A stretch of DNA of 64,000 nt, from the NCBI GenBank assembly GCA_021234155.1, contig JAJEKV010000002.1:17546041-17610040 (forward strand), read 5' to 3'. The notes beneath the pieces are model-generated. The model searched no databases. It was not told where the DNA came from and saw only the letters and a list, made by a program, of their open reading frames with translations. A program made the translations under genes and the position numbers. Of this stretch, positions 22,282 through 34,353 are shown piece by piece. This DNA is from Isoetes taiwanensis. Taxonomy: Eukaryota; Streptophyta; Lycopodiopsida; Isoetales; Isoetaceae. The stretch's first letter is position 1. The number at the start of each line of letters is the position of its first letter.

Positions 22282-22352
22282 TAGCTCATTTGGTACATTG
22301 GTTAAAGTAGTCTTATTAACATATTGAGTTATTTTGGTAGAGGTTCGAGCCC
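22282..22352 (+). repeat. tRNA-like sequence with Pol III A and B boxes (SINE head or decayed tRNA)
   Basis: A box TAGCTCATTTGG at 22282-22293 and B box GGTTCGAGCCC at 22342-22352 fit tRNA promoter consensus, about 60 bp apart. The sequence between does not fold into a clear anticodon stem and the acceptor arms do not pair, so a tRNA-derived SINE is more likely than a tRNA gene. Confidence 0.5.
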
Positions 22353-22456
22353 TCGTATTTCATATTCTAAAATCTTGGGCAAAGCCGTATAGAGGTTCGA
22401 TATTCCCTCAAAATCTTAAGCGAAATCGTATTTCATATTTAAAAATCATCGCCGTG

Positions 22457-22475
22457 TGCCCGGCGATGCCGGGCA
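22457..22475. repeat. Perfect 8-bp hairpin, TGCCCGGC / GCCGGGCA
   Basis: The stem surrounds the loop GAT. A sister hairpin with compensating change (TGCCCAGC/GCTGGGCA) is at 61672-61690. Confidence 0.6.
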
Positions 22476-23011
22476 TTAGTCGTGGACGCGTGGTGGCATT
22501 TATGTGTGTTAGTCGTATGTCGTGTCGTGAACGTGTGCAATACATTTAATGCAATATATGTTTAGGTGCAATAGACCTTGTGACTTTTCCGCGCATAAGT
22601 GCCAATAAAAGTGGCTTTTAAAATTGCAATCTAAAAAAATGGAAGAGGAAAAAAATAAAGTAGAAAAAACATACCCCGAATGGCCCTCAAGGGCCTAAAG
22701 TGGGCATAACATTTCAAAAGTGTCTATGGACATATGTATATGCACATTGCAAAAGACTATGATGGCCCAACAACAAAGGCCACGATAAATGCACATTGCA
22801 AAAGGCTGCGATGGCCCAATTGTTGCACAGAGGTCACAACAATTGTGTATGTCTGTCATAAGGGATGCTTCTTGCAATCTCATTTACAAACACCTCAACT
22901 ATAGCTCACTTCCAACTCCCTTATTTGTATTGCACATGCATGACAAATTTATGATGCCTAGAGCGAGATGTAAAACAATAGTGTGTAACATCATTCAAAA
23001 TATTTTGTATA

Positions 23012-23115
23012 CAAAAATCACCTCCTGCATCAAATTCTGAGGTGAAAGTAGTGCCGACACGCGAAGCGCGGAGGCCTGCCGACACCCCAGAATTTGAAGC
23101 AGGAGGTGATTTTTG
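23012..23115. repeat. 33-bp inverted repeat with 38-bp spacer
   Basis: Arms 23012-23044 (starting CAAAAATCACCTCCTGC) and 23083-23115 pair with only two mismatches. The spacer is GC-rich (ACACGCGAAGCGCGG). A minisatellite begins right after the right arm. Confidence 0.8.
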
Positions 23116-23154
23116 CAACGTGAAAGAAAGGTTACAATCGATTTTGCGTGTAAA

Positions 23155-23270
23155 AAAGATGGAATGTAGGGTGAAATCGATAGAATGTAGGGTGCAATCG
23201 ATAGAAATGGAGGGTGAAATCGCTGGAACTACGGGTAAAATTGGTGGAATGTCGGGTTCAATCCGGGTTG
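23155..23270 (+). repeat. Minisatellite, 20-22-bp unit GAATGTAGGGTGAAATCGAT
   Basis: Five successive, increasingly diverged copies. The array keeps open frames on both strands, but the translations are simply repeats and no gene is inferred. Confidence 0.65.
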
Positions 23271-23330
23271 AATCAAGAAACAGAGTTCCGTCCGTGACTT
23301 TGAAAACAGGTAAACATTTATAAAAAAAAT

Positions 23331-26300
23331 TTGTGACACGTGGCATGTTGTGGTTTGCAGAGGTGGCAAAATCTTTGGTACCCTGTTTTTACGTGATGAC
23401 GAATCTACCAGTGTGTATAATTAAATTTTACCTTTACATATTCATGCTCAAATTATACAGATACTTTTATATTCTTAACGGGTTTTTTTGTTTTTAGATT
23501 CCTAAGGGTTTTTTTTTTCATTTAAGTACAAAACCATGCACAGTTTTTATACTTGTCATATTCTTTGGTGTTGCACGTTTAAATAGATTGCAAACCTGGC
23601 TCGATGGACTTGTACACACGTCATATCCAAAGGTTTTTCTTGCACCCCAACTTTTCCATCCTACACATGGGCTAAGTGAGGAACTCAAGTCATAATAATA
23701 CAACTTTATTGCAATGCATAGAAGATGGCAAGATAAAATAACCTTTGGAAATTCGTGCCAAACTGCAATGCACAGCCACCTTGATCATACCCAGCTTAGA
23801 GAAAAAATAACTTAGATTTACATTATCAATCTTTGGGCTCCTTACGACTGTAACAATGCGTTTCTAAGAAAAATGTCCATGAATAGTAACTGGAAAACCA
23901 AAGATTACAGTAAGAAAACTCGTGATGGCAGCATACCATTTGCCTATGGAAATAATGTGGTCAGACATTGATCATATGGATGAGTACAGGGACTTCACTC
24001 TAGACCCCAAACTTGTCCAACAGATGAGGTGCAGAAGTTGTGCAAAGGTGCAGAAGTTGTGCAATCATTGCATGAGAACAATAAAAAATATATAATAATC
24101 ATTGCCTGGTAAATCTTCCTATGGTACCCGAGCGTGACAGCAAGTTTTTTACATTCCTAATGCATGGTTTTGCAGGAATCAATCCTGATGCAAATTATCC
24201 AACATATGAACATGGATTAGCCGTTGATGTTTACATCAAAGATACAACAGGCCAATATATTTGAATGACCTAAAGGTTAACAGAATTAACTTGCTCTAAC
24301 AAAGATAAACTACCATCGCTTCAACTACTGTAATTACTGAGGTATCTGACCTGGTAATCCTTCTCTAGTATAAAAAGACTCACCGGGATAATTCTGCCCA
24401 TTTCCAAGAACTACAACAGCAGAAAAATATTCTTGATAAATAAATAAAGAAAGAGAAAATACCCCAAAATTGAAGTACCCTGCAAAGGTATAAAAAATCA
24501 CCTTCTTAAAAAGCTATAAAAAAACACCTTCTTAAATCTGAAATAACAACAAAAGCAATCAGTTTCTAAATTGGAGCACAATGGAAGAAGTTCATAATAA
24601 ATTACCAGTTGTAAGCAAGTTGTACTGATCTTTATCCTGCATGAATGAAGCATCTTGAGCCATCCATATTAAGAAGGGCTTAGAAATGACATTTTACCAC
24701 AAAAAAATGCAATAAGGTAAACAAAATCTAAATTTTAGATCCTCTTGTATCCCTTCAAAGGTGCACCTTTCAAAACCATCAAAATGCGAAGAACTTAGAA
24801 GACCAATGTGCTTAAGTGCCGGGGAATGGAGAGATGCAATTAAGAATGCAAAAAAGGAAAGAATGAAGCACATAAAAGCCCAATGCTGTTATGGGCAATG
24901 TTGCTGAAATGCTCGATTTCCATATAAGCTCAATATAAATTCAAAAAATCAGTAGCAACAGTTGCTTGCTTGTGACTTCATACTTTAGCTTGGCATTTCA
25001 AAACACTGCACTTACAATCTATGGCAAATGTGACAGCAAACAATAGGATGTCAACAGTGCACTTTAAGCAACATGCAACCAAGTTGCTACATTTTGGATA
25101 TCCTGCAGAATTAACTGAATTAGTTAGAGTCAGTAGGAAGGCTAAGATTTGGAAAGTAAAGCAATGTGCAAATCCTATTCCAAACAAAACAAACTAAGGC
25201 ATTGAACTCAGCCTCTGAATTTGGCCTATGAGGCCTATCAAAAGGCTCTAAATCTAGAATGCTACTCATTTTCAAAGCCTGTTAAAAAAATCATCTTAGA
25301 ATGGCAAGGCATACCAATGCATATCAATAAACCATTTAGGATAAATCGAATAAAGACCATTTCTTACGGTCAATCCAACATGCAGTTGAGCATAAGAAAA
25401 TCCAGGGTCACTACAGTTAAAACATGTAGTGGCAGCAAACCTCTACCAGACAAAGTCGAATCTGGTTTTCTTGAAACTTGAAAGTATCCAAAAAGGAGGA
25501 ATGCTACATAAAGAAATGCGGACATCCAACTTAGCTGTCATTCTACCTCTGCAGAATCCTAATAAGCAGCAAGCCCGCAACAAATCCCACTGTCTTATAT
25601 CAGCCATGCCACAGCCACAACAACCCAAGACCTACCCTGCACTAACCTGTCTATGAGCACCAACCAGAACTTGCACAACACACCACTTAACAAAAATCCT
25701 TGTCTAAAAGCGTAGCTACCAACAGGCAGTTCTTCAGTGCCATCCACCTGCAGAGAAATCTCATCATTCACATCAGACCGATTTAGCAAGCCCTATTGTA
25801 GCTGCATCGATCTTGATTCAAAATGAGGCCCACTTACAGTTTAGAATAATCGTCCAAGCTGAGGTTTAATGCCGTTACAGCTACTTGCAGAAGGAACACC
25901 ACAGGAACCACTCTACTGACTCCGTCTCCAGCCTCCTCCAGCCTTGTAGATGCCCAAAATATTGCAGCAGACTGCCCTGCTTAGCAGACGATATCAGAGC
26001 TAAAATGGAGAGAGTGGAGGGTACCTTCGTGAGAGTGGTTGCCTTCGTAACAAAGGTTGCGACACATAAAAAAAAACTCCATGTTGAATGGGTTGACAGA
26101 TGAAGGCCAGCCCCTTGGCTTAGCGATAAGTCAGCCATCGCCAAGCTTATGCTGCCACTAACCAGTGCTCCTTTGATGCCGCAAAAATTAGTATAAAAAC
26201 CACGGTAAGAATGATTTCTCAGGAAGGTGCCTTGGCATGGTATGGTATGCAAACATGCATTCCAACAAGCTAGGATGCTACCGCAACCTCTAATCTATTC

Positions 26301-28300
26301 GAGCTTGTAGGCCGGAAATGGAGGCCGGAGAGATTTTTTTGAGCTTGAAGAAGTTTAGAAATAGTTCTGATCTTGAAGAAATTTGAAATTGGTATGGAAT
26401 ACCGCGTGCGTCCCGCAAGCCACGAAGGGAACGCCGCATGGTCTGCACAGCGGCGTTCCCGGCACAAACTTCAAAGCCTTACCATATTAAAAAAGAAGAT
26501 AAGCGAAAGAGAGGTGCAAAGAGGCCCCAACATACGATCTGGGTCGTAGGATCGACAAATCCGACAACTGTGGTAGTCCAGGGTGCACGTCGTTTAGAAT
26601 ATGTATCCAGAAATATCTCTTTCTCCATTCTTAATTACTTTAAACTACTACATTGTGAGCCAACACATGCATATGTTGATTATTAGGAGCAAAAAGAGTT
26701 ACGTGGAAGTGTTACAATCTGCCAGCCTAATGTGGAGATATTTGTACATCGCTTCTTTCGTTCCTCTTTTTATTCCGAGTCAAATATAACTAGGCATTGT
26801 ATACGTAGAGGATTATGCTTATCCTCGGCAACACAAACCTCCTCCTCAACATCCAGAGGCAGACCTTCATTTGACATTACTTTTTCTACTTGGTCTGCAC
26901 ACAGGCATAGACTCCCTTTTTTCATGTTCCTCTTCATTTAGCAAAAAGTGATTCAACTTTCAAAGAACATCAGACACCTCAGAAGATATCGTCACAAAAG
27001 AAGATCCTCTTTATGTCCTGCCTAAGCGACACGCGAAATACGTTCATTCAAGAAACACTTCAATGCTCATTCTACCATATTTGATTTTCAAACAAAGATG
27101 TACGAAAAAGGGTCTATTGTAGCATGAGCTATGTGAAATATTATAAACATGCAGTAACATGAGCTACATTCACATCTTAAAATAGATATTGAATTTATCC
27201 TTCTTTATTATGAGCATAAAACAATTTTCCATCCACGCATTTAAAGCTTTGCCCGATCTTCACTGCACTGCAGCTAAATCACCACTAATCACATAATTTG
27301 CATGTGTAAGTTCAAGCAATTCTATAACTTCGTCTCAATTGAAATATGGCCAATATATCCCTAACTTGAGATAACAACATTGATACTTAGTGCTTTCCCC
27401 TTTGTGAGTTGTAGCACAAAGAATACACTATGACTAAAATACTAGAGCTAATGCACTCCTCTACCCTTTGTAAGTTGTACCACATATTCCCTCTAGAGTT
27501 ATAGCACATATACACCTACATGTGATCTATAATGCCGAATTATATATGGTTATGCCATCTGCCCATAATTAGTGGTACATGAACCATTAAATTGTTGCCT
27601 TCCATATATTATGGCTTGAGACTTATGTAACATTCTCACTTTTCAAATTTGAACATTAACAAACTATGTAATGTCTATTTCTAATTCATTTTACTTATTA
27701 CACAAAGATCTACCAATGTATGTAGGTATGCCCGGCAACCAACGCCAGTCACCGTTACTAGTTATCACAGTGATGCTTTCATGATCATTCTAACTATCTA
27801 AATCATACATGTCTTCTATTCCCAAGAAAGACAAATGATCTCCACCATACCCTTGTATATCTAAAATCATATATGTCTTCTATTCCCAAGAGAAATAAAT
27901 GATCTCCACCATACCCTTGTATTGAGTGTACAACAACAAACTTTAAGTCCAAAATCTTGAAAATGAGTAAAAAGATATTACAATAAAATCAATAAAGGCC
28001 CCATCCAAGTTTGGACCAATGAGCATGGTATGATGTCACCATAGTTGTTGAGAAGCTTTACTTCCAAAGCTGAAACTCTAGGTAGGTACACAAGATGTGG
28101 CCCAACAAATTCGATTTGATTCTGGAGCATGTACACTCATTCAAAAAGCTCTTGGACCTTGCTGGTTTTGATATTGCCCAACTTGGGAACCTTTCGAGGG
28201 GCCCAACAAATTCAACACTTGTGCTCTGATTATTTTTAACACTTATCTACCGCATTAATACAGTATTGTTAGTTTTGTGACGCCTGACTTTCGGGACCAA
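23331..28300. other. Long non-coding stretch, no gene recognised
   Basis: AT-rich DNA without recognisable coding sequence. It holds a perfect 11-bp-stem hairpin (26427-26437 with 26450-26460, GGGAACGCCGC/GCGGCGTTCCC) and a 64-bp tandem duplication at 27800-27927. Short ORFs here show no domain. Confidence 0.5.
27800..27927 (+). repeat. 64-bp tandem duplication
   Basis: Two adjacent copies sharing TGTCTTCTATTCCCAAGA and ATGATCTCCACCATACCC, with a few substitutions. Confidence 0.75.
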
Positions 28301-28769
28301 GAGACGACTTGTGTTTAGCCTGTAGCCATGGCAAAATGGCTAGTTGCTTAATCTTGACGCAAAGCTCGCGATAGCATTGAGCCGAAATGACGCACCGCCA
28401 ACCTCTCCAACCAACCCAGAGGCTCCAATTCTAGAACAGTGTGCAAGGCAACCACTCAATTGCGACCTGCCCCCACATTGAAGTGATCTTGGGCTAGGGA
28501 TAGATGATGCATGGGGAAATAGGGGGCTAAAGTCCAACATGCCATTCACCAAATTCAGCGGGGAAAAGGCAGAATCAGAATCAGGCGAGCGAGCAGCAAC
28601 AAGAAGAAACACCATCACCACCACCTCCACCACCACCAGTAGAGCAAGGGGACAACATGAACGAGGACTGACAGACCCCACGAACTCGTCAGTGATATGC
28701 TTTAGGGTTTGCGTGCGGGGCGGATCGAGCCGCCCCACAGCTCGAGCCAGAGGCATGACCCCATCACCA

Positions 28770-28887
28770 GACGTCATGCCCCAATTGACGCGTACCAGTA
28801 ACCATGATCTCCACATGACGCCATATGCCCCATGATGACACATGGGCACGTCTGGACCACGTCATTAGACGCTAAAGTGTGACGTCA
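28770..28887. promoter_or_regulatory. Cluster of five TGACG (TGA/bZIP) motifs upstream of the glutaredoxin gene
   Basis: TGACG or its complement CGTCA occurs at about 28772, 28786, 28816, 28860 and 28880, the last as the palindrome TGACGTCA. About 0.2 are expected by chance in this length. Plant TGA-class bZIP factors bind TGACG, and CC-type glutaredoxins such as the gene at 29661 bind TGA factors. The site lies about 770-890 bp upstream of that start codon. Function is inferred only. Confidence 0.4.
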
Positions 28888-29660
28888 GCATGACAAAAAT
28901 AGACCCAAGTGGCCAATGCAGGCAGGTGGGCCATATTTTGGGGCAGACAGACCAACATTTTTGGGACACATAATAGTGCGTCCTTAGGTTAAAAAAAATA
29001 GGTCGCTGACTCCCTGTCGTCATCTCGTAATTTTCTACCACGCTGCCGGAACTCAGCTTTGCTTCTAAATTCGAGCATCTGGGTCTTCTTCCGATTCAAA
29101 TTTTCCCCCGGTTGTGAATATTCTGCTCTATCTGCGGCTGTGTTGTCTGTTCTGTTTCAACCGGCGTTGTCTTTTTGGTCATCAATTCACCTTGTTCTTC
29201 CAGGATTAATACTGTTGTTACGCACAAATTCATCTCATTCTGTTGTTGGGTCCATTCTAGTCGGTCGATCTACGGATTTAAATTTCCTTTGCAGGATTTA
29301 GCTTGCACCGCTCTGTTAAATTGGTGAAGGATTTGGCTTTATGCTCCCTTAGAGTCCCTTGCACGCTCTGCCTAAATTCGGAGCTCAGCTTTTGTTTTTT
29401 ACAGATTGTTCTATTTATCCTTCACTCAGGCTCACCTGCTTTCAATAGCGTGTTCAAAATTGGCCTCTTTGGAACACTCGAAGCGCCAGAGAAACGTTCT
29501 TTTCGCTAAAACATTCTATAGAATTCATCTTCCAAATAGATTCCTAAGTTCAGAGTCTGTTCCTTCTCAGGATTCAATTTCTAGATAAGCAACCATCTGT
29601 TTTAGCTGATAACAGAAAACTTTCTGGTGCTAAGATTTGCTTTACAGTCAAAATCACACC

Positions 29661-30044
29661 ATGGAGAGTCCTCAGGTTTTTCAATTTGCAAAAGCTCAAG
29701 AAGGGAACTCCATGGATAAGCAATTAAGAGCGTTGAAGAGCTTGGAAAGAGTGACCTCTGAGAAAGCTGTGGTGATTTTTAGCAGCAGCACATGTTGTAT
29801 GTGCCATGTGGTGAAGAGACTGTTCTCAACTCTAGGGGTGGCTGCTGCTATATATGAACTTGATCAGGAAATTGATGGCCCTGAGATGGAAACAGCCTTG
29901 CTCAGAGTAACAGGCAATGTCCAGGCAGTTCCTAGTGTTTTTGTAGGGAGCAGATATGTTGGTGGTTTGGACCAACTTATTGCTGCACATATATGTGGAG
30001 CTCTGGTGCCTCAACTCAAAGAAGCAGGTGCTCTATGGTTGTGA
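29661..30044 (+). CDS. CC-type (ROXY-like) glutaredoxin
   Basis: A complete 127-residue single-exon protein from ATG 29661 (context ACACCATGG). It has the glutaredoxin fold with active site CCMC (about residue 47-50) after VVIFSSST, then TVP-loop equivalent QAVPSVFVG and the glutathione-site GG of YVGGLDQLIAAH. The C-terminus ALWL is the motif ROXY proteins need to bind TGA transcription factors. CC-type glutaredoxins are specific to land plants and repress or modulate TGA-dependent genes in the nucleus and cytosol, in flower development and stress. Length and ending are typical of the family. The bases just upstream (TTTGCTTTACAG) look like a splice acceptor, so the 5' UTR may contain an intron. 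This is the clearest intact host gene in the window. Confidence 0.9.
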   Translation: MESPQVFQFAKAQEGNSMDKQLRALKSLERVTSEKAVVIFSSSTCCMCHVVKRLFSTLGVAAAIYELDQEIDGPEMETALLRVTGNVQAVPSVFVGSRYVGGLDQLIAAHICGALVPQLKEAGALWL

Positions 30045-32513
30045 TATATCTAGTCTTTAGCGCCCTGCTTATTATTCATGTAATTATGTGTCTGGCTATA
30101 GTTGTAGGAAGGTTACATACGGTACAACCAAGTAGATTGTTGTGTCTCTATAAACAATTCAGAGTGCTATCCCAAAACACGCAGTCAGACGTGCCATGAT
30201 ATGATATGGAGGCGCGCGGAAGTGCCAAACAGTATATATGTATACAAGAGTATTTAGAAGCTCAAGCTCAAGCTTTTGCTTCATATTCAATTTCAGGTTG
30301 TTTTTCATACTACCAGCCTCAAACAACTTGTATGAGACCAAGATCCCGTCTTATCTAAATTCTTGTTTATAATGCATCATCTTTCTTGTTCTTAGTTTAG
30401 CCTTGTTTTCAATCAGATACAGAGATACTCAATTCTTCAAAAGGGCTTGACTGTAATTTTATGCATAAAAAAAATGGAATTCTGTGAAGTCCCTGTTGTT
30501 TGCGTTTGAAAACAAGTACATCATTGACATCTGGTTATTAAACTAATTACCTGTTGAATTAGTTTATTTCCAGGCCGAAGATTGCGTAGATTGTTCTAAT
30601 TGTCATGAATGATTGAAAATTAGAGAGATCCTATTTGAGTGAAAGAGAAAGAACAATAAAGAAATGTGCAAGTGGGTGGTTGGAACGTAAGCATTACTTC
30701 TAGGCCAGTATAAATAATAAGGGAACAGAAGACGAGTTAGATTCGAAGTAAGAACAAATTTTGGAAAAAAAGAAACAAGCTTTTCGAGTAAAGAGACGGT
30801 AAAAGAGGTGGAAGGGTCCCAGAGAGATAAGGGATAAGCATGGCCACATGTGGTAACCGAAATGAGGATAAACAATTGTTACAGACAAATGAGAAAATAG
30901 AGAATAGATAACTGGTAAGACTCTCTGGTCCACTGAGACCAGAAAACAGGGAATTATGGCTTTAAAAAATACATTTCCAGCATCAATACTGACACCAGAC
31001 AATGCTTCTGATGTGCGATAATACTTCTAAACAGGAGAACAAGAATTCTGATAAGGGTTTGAAAATCTGATAAGTATCTGAGATTGGGAAAAAGTGATTA
31101 TAACGTAAAGTGGTGTAACAAGAAGAAGACAATGAGTTACTAAAGAGAAACGTAAGCAGATGATGAAAGGGGAGATACCTTTTGGAGGAAGAGGACCAAA
31201 TAAGATGGTCCCAGTTTCTTCTTGGATCGAGCAAATCAGATCTTACGCAAGCAGAGCAGACCCGTTGTTTTTGCTTGTGTCTGCTAGCAGAGGCAGAATG
31301 CCTGCTGCAGAGGCAGCACAAGGAGGTGGACGATCAGGAGCATGACGCCATAGCCATGAACAGAATACATTCTCCGAAGCAAGGAGTCACCAGCGTGGGG
31401 TCCGTCTTCTGGTTGGAGGACGCATGCCTATTCCGCGCTAGCCCTAACCCTAAAATGAGGTTTTTTAGGGCCAAAAAAGACGCCCTCTTCCTTGGTCATA
31501 GATTCTTTTCACCATTGTCATGCCCCTACTTGTAGCTTTAAACACATGACCCTTTTGGGATCCTTCCTTCGATCCATCCCCCAAATTCCTCTCCTCGTGT
31601 GTGTTGTCCTTTTGCCTCCTTACCCCCTCGTGGGGTCGGCCTCGCCTCTAGCGTCTAGCCACGACCTCTCACACCACAGACCCCTTCTTCCCTGACAACA
31701 ACATTGTCATCTCTATCGGGCGCCTAACGCCCTTCTGCCAATGCTGCTTCATGATTGATCGCCATGATAAGGGGAACCCCTCAGTTATTCCTGTCTTCAT
31801 ACATCTTGTGCTTCAAATACTGCCACGCAGAGCTGTTCGGGAACACGCACGTCCAGATCTCATCCAAAAGTATGTTGGAACAATCAGTCTCAAATTTCAT
31901 CCTCCCATGAGTGAGACCCTCCAATTGCGTGTTGCACTCTAGAGATTATGGCTTTAAAGTTAGACAATCATAGCTTGAAGCATTTACTTGGCTACACTTT
32001 TTGAAATACATGATTTTGCAATGGACAATAGGCTGATTGGCTATATCTTAAACAAAAGGATAAACAAGCCAAATGTTCAAGGGTTGCAGACATCTGTCAG
32101 TAGCTTATGCGAGGTTGCTAGCCAGCGAGATGTCTCGTAGTCACCATCATTGCCTCATGTACATCCGTCCATTTTCTTCTTAATTGGACCAACTTCATCC
32201 ATGGAATAGATACTTTAGCTATGAATCAATAAGAATGTGACACCAATCTCGCTGACGCAATCCCATGCATAGCCAATGTCAATATCATGACCAAGCGAGG
32301 ATGCAATTTTGGACCCTTTTCATTTATACTTTTTTTTGCAGACTTACAGATTCATTCATGTTCCTTCATCTCACTATTTGATGCTTTTATATCTTCAGCC
32401 TATTTCATATGTGCATACAATACACGCTAAGAGAAGATCTAGTGTAAAGACATTTCCTCCATGTGGGTCTCTCAAAGAAGTGACTTTAGCAGAATCACCA
32501 GCCTCCCAGTGTA
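30045..32513. other. No gene recognised
   Basis: 3' flank of the glutaredoxin gene and then non-coding DNA. Two open stretches (31182-31535 and 31751-31942) have no domain or supporting context. CCCTAACCCTAAA at 31443-31455 is a telomere-like box often seen in plant promoters. Confidence 0.45.
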
Positions 32514-32716
32514 GTACCGTACTTCTCGTACCGTACATGTATAGTATGTATGCAACATACAGTACGAGGTTAGCGTACGAGGGCCAGTTTAACGTACGTC
32601 AAAAGTTGTTGTTTAAAGTATGCAGACGGTACGTACGGTACATACGTCAACTGATGCACAAAATAAATAAGTACGTATAATATGTACGAAATACGTATAA
32701 TATGTACCTTAAGTAC
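32514..32716. promoter_or_regulatory. Cluster of 14 GTAC tetramers
   Basis: GTAC occurs at 32514, 32519, 32528, 32533, 32562, 32575, 32594, 32629, 32633, 32638, 32671, 32684, 32704 and 32713, where about 0.8 would be expected. GTAC is the core bound by SBP/SPL transcription factors and the copper-response element. A 20-bp block (TACGTATAATATGTAC) is tandemly repeated inside. No gene is adjacent, so it may instead be a decayed simple repeat. Confidence 0.4.
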
Positions 32717-33771
32717 GAAAAACGTAACATATGCATATGTAACCTACACTGCAGCCCCCTATGGTGGTCTCCTATCCCATGTATTTCTTTTATTGACTTT
32801 AGGTAAGCTATTGCTTAGAATTGAATTGAATGGAATTAATTTTTATCATCCACAGAGATCAAATAGTCTATAGGATCCATATAAAAAGAGCATAGTAAGA
32901 CCATTACTATATAGGACTAAAAAATCCCTGCTCTAAAGGAGAAAAACATTTACAACCATAAGCTTACGAATGAATATATACAAATCACTTTTGCAAGCGC
33001 CTATAGCATCACATCTAGTGGCTCATTAGGTTGAACTACAAGTCAACATATTTTGCTCTGATATTTGCAAACGCTAGACGAATTTGAAAAATGGTGCTCG
33101 TCTTAAATCACTTCTACATGACAACAACGATATATTCTATTTTCAGGTGGCTCACGGTAAAACACACCCAAGCCCATACGCATAAGGTGAGCACATGTAG
33201 AGGAAGGATGCAATATCCAAAGAGAACACACGTAAGACTACATTGACCTGATAGCAAAAAACAAAGATCGATGTGTCCAAAAAGGCAAGTTTTCATACTT
33301 CCTTCCTGATCGAAGTACCTTTTCACAACCAAGAAAGTGACTTGCTTGATCTTTATTGGCTGCTGTGGTCAGTTCTTGTTTGATCTTCATCGGTTGATCC
33401 ACTGGAAGATAAAATGAGGTGCCAGACTGGAGTGTTCAAAAATCATCTCACATTCTGGAAAGACCAAGTTGCCTTTAAAGGCGACCTACCATCTGTTAAA
33501 GGTCTATCACATGAGAATTCTCAACGTGAACCACGACTTTGTTTTTCTGGGTTCGATCAATCTCCACGTGAACATACCCCAAGCTAGAGAAACAAAGGGT
33601 AGGATCACCTTACATTCTGAGTACACCAAGAAGATGCTCTAGCTTATAAGTTAGTTACTATATAATGCAGAATTTTTGTTATTGAGTCTTGGGGCCTTTC
33701 CTAAGGACAAGAGATCTATTATGACTAGTTGGCAAGTTATAATGCAAATAGGCTAAAGATACTTCCGCCCG
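32717..33771. other. No gene recognised
   Basis: Non-coding on inspection; no motif, repeat or RNA gene stands out. Confidence 0.4.
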
Positions 33772-34005
33772 CCCTCCCCCAAGTCCTGTGATGATGATAA
33801 GATCAACTATAGATGTCGGGAGCAAGACTTTGAGCTTAGAGACTTGCAGTAGAGCCCGTAGTGCTACCTCAAATAGTCCAGGATCCATCTTGAAGTCCCC
33901 ATTAAGCATAGGTCTAGGAGTCCTCCAAAGAATAGCGGGCCTAACTGAACCTATCTGGATGGATGCGAGTCTACCTCCAGCTCTTCTCATCGGGTTGGGG
34001 GAGGG
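33772..34005. repeat. Possible small inverted-repeat element (MITE-like)
   Basis: CCCTCCCCCAA (33772-33782) and TTGGGGGAGGG (33995-34005) are perfect inverted ends of a 234-bp segment. It interrupts or adjoins the degraded gypsy gene, whose recognisable protein stops at about 34010. No clear target duplication is seen, and C-rich runs can arise by chance. Confidence 0.35.
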
Positions 34006-34008
34006 GGG

Positions 34009-34308
34009 ATGTAATGAGAAAGTCAAAATCTTCTTGGCATTCTAGTGTCCATGTAATAGGGATGAATTTGCTCTCAGACTTGGAGAACTTGCTTACCCTT
34101 GTCAATTTGGAAATAGGATTAACAATATAATGAGTAAAGTTAGGAATATGCATCCTAAGAAAACTAGTCATGCCAATAAAACTTTTGACTTGCTTCAAGT
34201 TTTTGGGGGGTACTAACGTTTAGTGCTTCAATCTTGTCTTGAGCTACCTAGATCCCATTTCGGAGACTTAATGTCTCAACAGCTGCCCTTTTGATGCAAA
34301 GAAGATGC
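34009..34308 (-). pseudogene. Third Ty3/gypsy element: RT C-terminal part (downstream half of a split gene)
   Basis: The minus-strand translation runs from FASKGQLL, through PPKNLKQVKSFIGMTSFLRMH and FTHYIVNPISKLT, to SKFIPITWTLECQEDF: the region after the RT catalytic core leading to RNase H. It contains at least one stop and frame shifts. Its upstream half is at 41172-42040; the two are separated by the 6.86-kb DNA transposon. Eight bases (34301-34308, GAAGATGC) are the target duplication. Confidence 0.85.
34301..34308. repeat. 8-bp target site duplication, left copy (GAAGATGC)
   Basis: Identical to 41172-41179 and directly abuts the left inverted repeat of the DNA transposon. Confidence 0.9.
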
Positions 34309-34353
34309 CCCGGGGGGTTCACACATGTATTCCGTAGAATACATGTGCGTGGA
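34309..34353 (+). repeat. Left terminal inverted repeat of the DNA transposon
   Basis: 14 perfect terminal bases, then imperfect pairing up to CATGTGCGTG. Confidence 0.8.

Noticed and set aside
28340-28849. Minus-strand open frame of 169 codons
   Set aside because: GC-rich simple-sequence segment (CCACCACC runs) open on both strands, with no recognisable domain.
31182-31535. Open frame of about 117 codons
   Set aside because: No homology recognised, and it overlaps another frame of similar length; insufficient support.
33679-34026. Minus-strand open frame of 115 codons beside the gypsy remnant
   Set aside because: Not gypsy protein; it spans the inverted-repeat island and resembles nothing known.
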